45,190 nt of DNA from UBA8919 sp041658185 (GTDB lineage Bacteria > Elusimicrobiota > UBA8919), in NCBI GenBank assembly GCA_041658185.1, contig JBBAAR010000015.1:1-45190 (forward strand), written 5' to 3'. The notes under the pieces were generated by a model that ran no database searches, was not told where the DNA came from, and was given only the letters and a program-made list of their open reading frames with translations. The stretch's first letter is position 1. Each line of letters opens with the position of its first letter. Position numbers and translations under genes: made by a program. Below, piece after piece: positions 42,653 through 45,190 of this stretch.

Positions 42653-43426
42653 CTATTTTTTTTCTGCCTCTTTCCCGCGAAGTTTATATGCCAGAAATGC
42701 TTCAAGTTTCGTCTGAATTAAAACAGGAACATCTCCTTTTTGAATTGATAAAACGCCGCGGGCAAGAAGTTCTTTCAGCGTGATTTCATCCTCGGAATAA
42801 ATGGTAAGTTTTCCCGCTATCGGTAAAAACATAAAATTGGCGCCGAAAATTCCGTAAAATGTCGTGGTCACCGCGATAGCCATTGCAGCACCCATTGATT
42901 GGGCATCGCTTAAATTTCTTAAAACCTGAACAACGCCAATCAGCGTTCCCAATAGTCCGAAAATAGGCGAATATGCTCCCATTGAACGAAAAATTGATGA
43001 AACCTGATGGTGGCGCTGACGGACAAGCGAAAGTTCCTTTTCAAGTTTTTCCTTGATAATGTCCGTCTCCAAACCGTCAATAACCATCTGCAACGCATCC
43101 CTCAAAAACGGCGTTTCTAATTTTGGAATTTCTTCCTGCAGTTTCTCAATTCCTTCCCGCTTTGACTTTTCGGCAAGAGAAACAATGATTTTTACCGCTG
43201 CATCATTGGTTATCCTTCTGGGCGGAAAAATCATAATTAATATCGCATGGGGAATAATTTTTACTATTCTCCACGGATATGTAATCAGCGCGGCGCCGAG
43301 TGTTCCGCCGAATACAAGAATTGCTGCGTTGAGGTCTAAAAGAAGATTTACAATGTTTCCCTGAACCATTACATAATAGACGGAACCGCCGCCGATAAGC
43401 AACCCGCATAAAGTCATTAAATCCAT
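42653..43426 (-). CDS. motA: MotA-type stator ion-channel protein
   Basis: The protein has about 257 residues and four TMs: LMTLCGLLIGGGSVYYVMV, LNAAILVFGGTLGAALIT, SPIFGLLGTLIGVVQVL and GAAMAIAVTTTFYGIFGANF. The cytoplasmic loop has the MotA Arg-x7-Glu spacing that contacts FliG (KREGIEKLQEE). It forms the proton or sodium channel with MotB and drives rotor subunits. The start was chosen at ATG 43426 with AGGAG ~10 nt upstream. An upstream GTG at 43459 lies inside a dispersed repeat. It follows the FliF-FliG fusion gene across a 190-nt repeat mosaic and precedes the TPR and MotB genes. Confidence 0.93.
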   Translation of the reverse strand: MDLMTLCGLLIGGGSVYYVMVQGNIVNLLLDLNAAILVFGGTLGAALITYPWRIVKIIPHAILIMIFPPRRITNDAAVKIIVSLAEKSKREGIEKLQEEIPKLETPFLRDALQMVIDGLETDIIKEKLEKELSLVRQRHHQVSSIFRSMGAYSPIFGLLGTLIGVVQVLRNLSDAQSMGAAMAIAVTTTFYGIFGANFMFLPIAGKLTIYSEDEITLKELLARGVLSIQKGDVPVLIQTKLEAFLAYKLRGKEAEKK

Positions 43427-43616
43427 AGTCGCTACGCTCCTATACACGAAAAAGTCCACGAATTAAATCACGAATTATCACGAATAAGATTCTTCACCTT
43501 CGGCTCAGAATGACTGCTTCTGTGGTGTCATGCTGCGTGAAACGAAGCATCCCGTCTTTGCAGTCATTCGTGTCTTGTTCGTGATGTTTGCCGTTATTCG
43601 TGTGCCTCTATTCGCG
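43427..43616. repeat. Intergenic mosaic of at least three small repeat families
   Basis: The gap between the FliF-FliG fusion and motA holds TTCGTG words (CACGAATTAAATCACG, then ATTCGTGTCTTGTTCGTG), a GATTCTTCACCTTCGG/CTCAGAATGAC element and a GTCATGCTGCGTG/AAGCATCCCG element. All are classic dispersed repeats of environmental genomes. No gene is seen here. Confidence 0.65.
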
Positions 43617-45053
43617 TCATATCAACCCTCTATCACGCATCCGACGGATAATATCCAACATTCGTTTTTTCTCAATTTCAAGCCGCTGGGGTGTCAGTGA
43701 TTTTCCCAACTCCATTTCCTGTTTCAAGCGGGTTGCGGCGCCGGAAGGCAAAACGGAAAATATTTTTTCCTGCTGCTCGGCGGGTAAAATTTTCAGTACT
43801 TGTCCGAATACGGCAGTTCCCACCTGTTTTATTAAAAGTTGCAAACCGGACACATCCATAGAGGAAAGAATGTCAATACGAACAATTGATTTTTCAATTT
43901 TCTGTGCAAGGTTCGGGTCTTTGGTTTTTAGTTCGGAAATAATCTCGCCTTGAAGTTTCTCGTCGGCAGAATTTACAATATCCCGTATTTTTTCCTCGCC
44001 GCCGGAAAGAAAATCAATTTTTATTTTAAGATGGTTTTCTAATTTTTCAACCTCTGACGGAGTAAGTTCCTCCACCTTGGACAAAAAAACTACGACATCT
44101 TTCTTTATATCCTTCGGTATTTCGGGAAAAATTCGCGCTGATAATTCCGGTGTCAGATAGTTCATAATGATCGCTATATTTTTTGCCGGTTCGTTTTTGA
44201 GAAGGTACCCGAGTTCTTTTATATTTTCCGTATTGATAAATGAAAACAGCGGCTCTTTGCCGGATGCCGTAACCTCTTTTTTCCGGATTTCCGACGGAGC
44301 GGTTATTTCCGGAAGAGACATTCCTGACGCAAAACCGCCGGACGCTTCCGCAGTTTTTTCCTTAAATGATGATGCGGAACTTACCGCCGCAGAAACAAAA
44401 TCCTTGGCAAATTTCTGGAAAGGTCCGAACAAAAACATTGAAATTGTTAATGTAAAGCCGAGCGCCGCCAATACCGCAAAAAGCCAATAAATGTTCGGCG
44501 GATAAAAGATAGAACCCCACGAAAAAATATTTTTTTGAAAACTCATCTGCTTAATATTCAGTTCATCGCCTCTTTCCTTCTCTATTCCAAGAAGACCGGA
44601 TGACACTTCCCTGACGATATCCACAACTTTCGACGAAACGGAATTGTCAAGAATTATCGTGACCGAAAGTTTTCTGATGAGCGTCCTCGTATCGTCGCCG
44701 AGGGCGGACATCATAACCGACTCAACCTTTTTTTCGGCAAGTGTCTCTTTTATCGGAACTCCGGGAAGAAACATTTCATCCTCTTTTTTGGCAGGCGCTT
44801 TTTCCTTTTTTTCACTCATTAACTGGACATTTACAATAACGACTATTTTCTCCGTGCCGGTTATTTCAGTGAGCACTTTTTTCAGACGGTTCTCCATGCT
44901 TGATTCAATGGCAATTTTGGTTTCAATTGATGTCTTTGATTCTTTCTGTGCGTAAAGGCAGGGAGTAGGGAGTAGGGAGTAGAAAGTAGTGAAAAGAAAA
45001 ATCATTAAAACACTTCCCGCTTCCCGCTTCCCGCTTCCCGATTTTAGTTTCAT
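43617..45053 (-). CDS. Truncated FliF (RBM3-TM) fused to FliG middle and C-terminal domains
   Basis: The protein has 478 residues. Signal peptide 1-35 (repeat encoded). Residues ~42-175 match the third ring-building motif of FliF: MENRLKKVLTEITGTEKIVVIVNVQL, then IRKLSVTIILDN...VREVSSGLLGIEKERGDELNIKQMSF. TM ~188-210. After a Ser/Ala-rich linker, residues ~269-478 match FliG middle and C-terminal domains (LLKNEPAKNIAIIMNYLTPE, EKIFSVLPSGAATRLKQEME, RMLDIIRRMRDRGLI). FliF RBM1/2, the FliF C-tail and FliG-N are missing. In the torque helix the FliG DDRSIQ motif reads MDVSGLQ. AGGAGG precedes the ATG. It is probably the rotor ring of a motor driven by the MotA/MotB proteins downstream. Confidence 0.85.
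   Translation of the reverse strand: MKLKSGSGKREAGSVLMIFLFTTFYSLLPTPCLYAQKESKTSIETKIAIESSMENRLKKVLTEITGTEKIVVIVNVQLMSEKKEKAPAKKEDEMFLPGVPIKETLAEKKVESVMMSALGDDTRTLIRKLSVTIILDNSVSSKVVDIVREVSSGLLGIEKERGDELNIKQMSFQKNIFSWGSIFYPPNIYWLFAVLAALGFTLTISMFLFGPFQKFAKDFVSAAVSSASSFKEKTAEASGGFASGMSLPEITAPSEIRKKEVTASGKEPLFSFINTENIKELGYLLKNEPAKNIAIIMNYLTPELSARIFPEIPKDIKKDVVVFLSKVEELTPSEVEKLENHLKIKIDFLSGGEEKIRDIVNSADEKLQGEIISELKTKDPNLAQKIEKSIVRIDILSSMDVSGLQLLIKQVGTAVFGQVLKILPAEQQEKIFSVLPSGAATRLKQEMELGKSLTPQRLEIEKKRMLDIIRRMRDRGLI
44955..45045 (-). repeat. GGGAAGC and GGGAGTA tandem repeats encoding the fusion protein's signal peptide
   Basis: On the coding strand, tandem CGGGAAG units give the n-region (SGSGKREAGS), and TACTCCCTACTCCCTAC units give the hydrophobic/c-region (FYSLLPTPCLYA). 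Confidence 0.65.
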
Positions 45054-45062
45054 TATTTCCTC

Positions 45063-45190
45063 CTAAAAACTCATTGATAGCCGGACATTTCCGGAATTTT
45101 CCTTATATGTATTTGCTGCGGTAATATCATCTTTATAGTCGTTCATCGTATAGCCGATGGTGGCGGAAAGATTTTGCCGGAGGTTGTATG
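45063..45190 (-). CDS. C-terminus of an outer-membrane beta-barrel protein (partial)
   Basis: Reading the minus strand from the right edge to the TAG at 45063 gives an open frame of ~41 residues, ending ...ATIGYTMNDYKDD..., ...SGNVRLSMSF. The alternating pattern and terminal Phe are typical of a barrel's last strands and BAM recognition. The 5' part is outside the window. It ends 9 nt before the start of the FliF-FliG fusion, so it likely belongs to the same operon. Confidence 0.7.
   Translation of the reverse strand, partial: YNLRQNLSATIGYTMNDYKDDITAANTYKENSGNVRLSMSF

Overview
All protein genes and the single tRNA lie on the minus strand, so the window reads right to left. It looks like a chromosome segment of an uncultured diderm bacterium. 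Evidence for an outer membrane includes a beta-barrel C-terminus at the right edge, a PorV/PorQ-like barrel protein, MotB-like peptidoglycan-binding proteins and surface proteins ending in FlgD/T9SS-like C-terminal domains. The large secreted multidomain proteins, the tandem pyrophosphatases and the dense small palindromic repeats resemble candidate-phylum lineages such as Elusimicrobiota or Omnitrophota. That placement is an impression, not a demonstration.

Layout in the direction of transcription. (1) 45190-39207: the end of an outer-membrane barrel gene; a natural fusion of a truncated FliF (periplasmic RBM3-like part plus TM) to FliG middle and C-terminal domains; MotA; a TPR protein; a MotB with the ion-binding Asp; a second MotB-like protein with Asn at that position; and a second TPR paralogue. 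No rod, hook, filament or FliM/FliN genes are visible. This looks like a flagellar-motor-derived envelope machine and is the most interesting system here. (2) 39119-25967: a strong promoter, HicB/HicA toxin-antitoxin, and a 3238-residue surface protein overlapping hicA by ATGA. That protein carries a beta-helix, Fn3-like domains and a seven-bladed SBBP propeller. Two more secreted proteins follow, one of them a FecR-domain protein. (3) 25811-14757: a second strong promoter, then an HTH-receiver regulator, a PAS/GAF histidine kinase, a receiver-kinase hybrid and a Kelch/Fn3 surface protein. After these come a receiver protein, a PorV-like barrel with TPRs, and a TPR/TM/HEAT-like protein. (4) 14701-10487: a third strong promoter, tRNA-Gln, then the housekeeping run glmU-prs-rplY(ctc)-pth, followed by a GDT1-like half-transporter. 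(5) 10490-5683: an ArsB/NhaD-type transporter and a little-known membrane cluster (zinc-ribbon/OB protein, TctA-like permease, YdjM-like protein). (6) 5599-122: two membrane pyrophosphatases, one K+-independent and one K+-dependent by their diagnostic residues, then a receiver-GGDEF protein with a GGDDF motif. At the extreme left is a boxA-like element that may begin an rRNA leader.

The second major theme is repeats. At least ten families of small palindromic or tandem elements occupy the intergenic gaps. Several are also read through in frame. Most signal-peptide segments in the window are encoded by such elements. Others interrupt Pth, a histidine-kinase ATPase domain, the linker of a transcription regulator and the giant surface protein. 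Seven of them share the layout of REP elements (5' GTAG followed by a hairpin), yet each copy has a different, fully paired stem.
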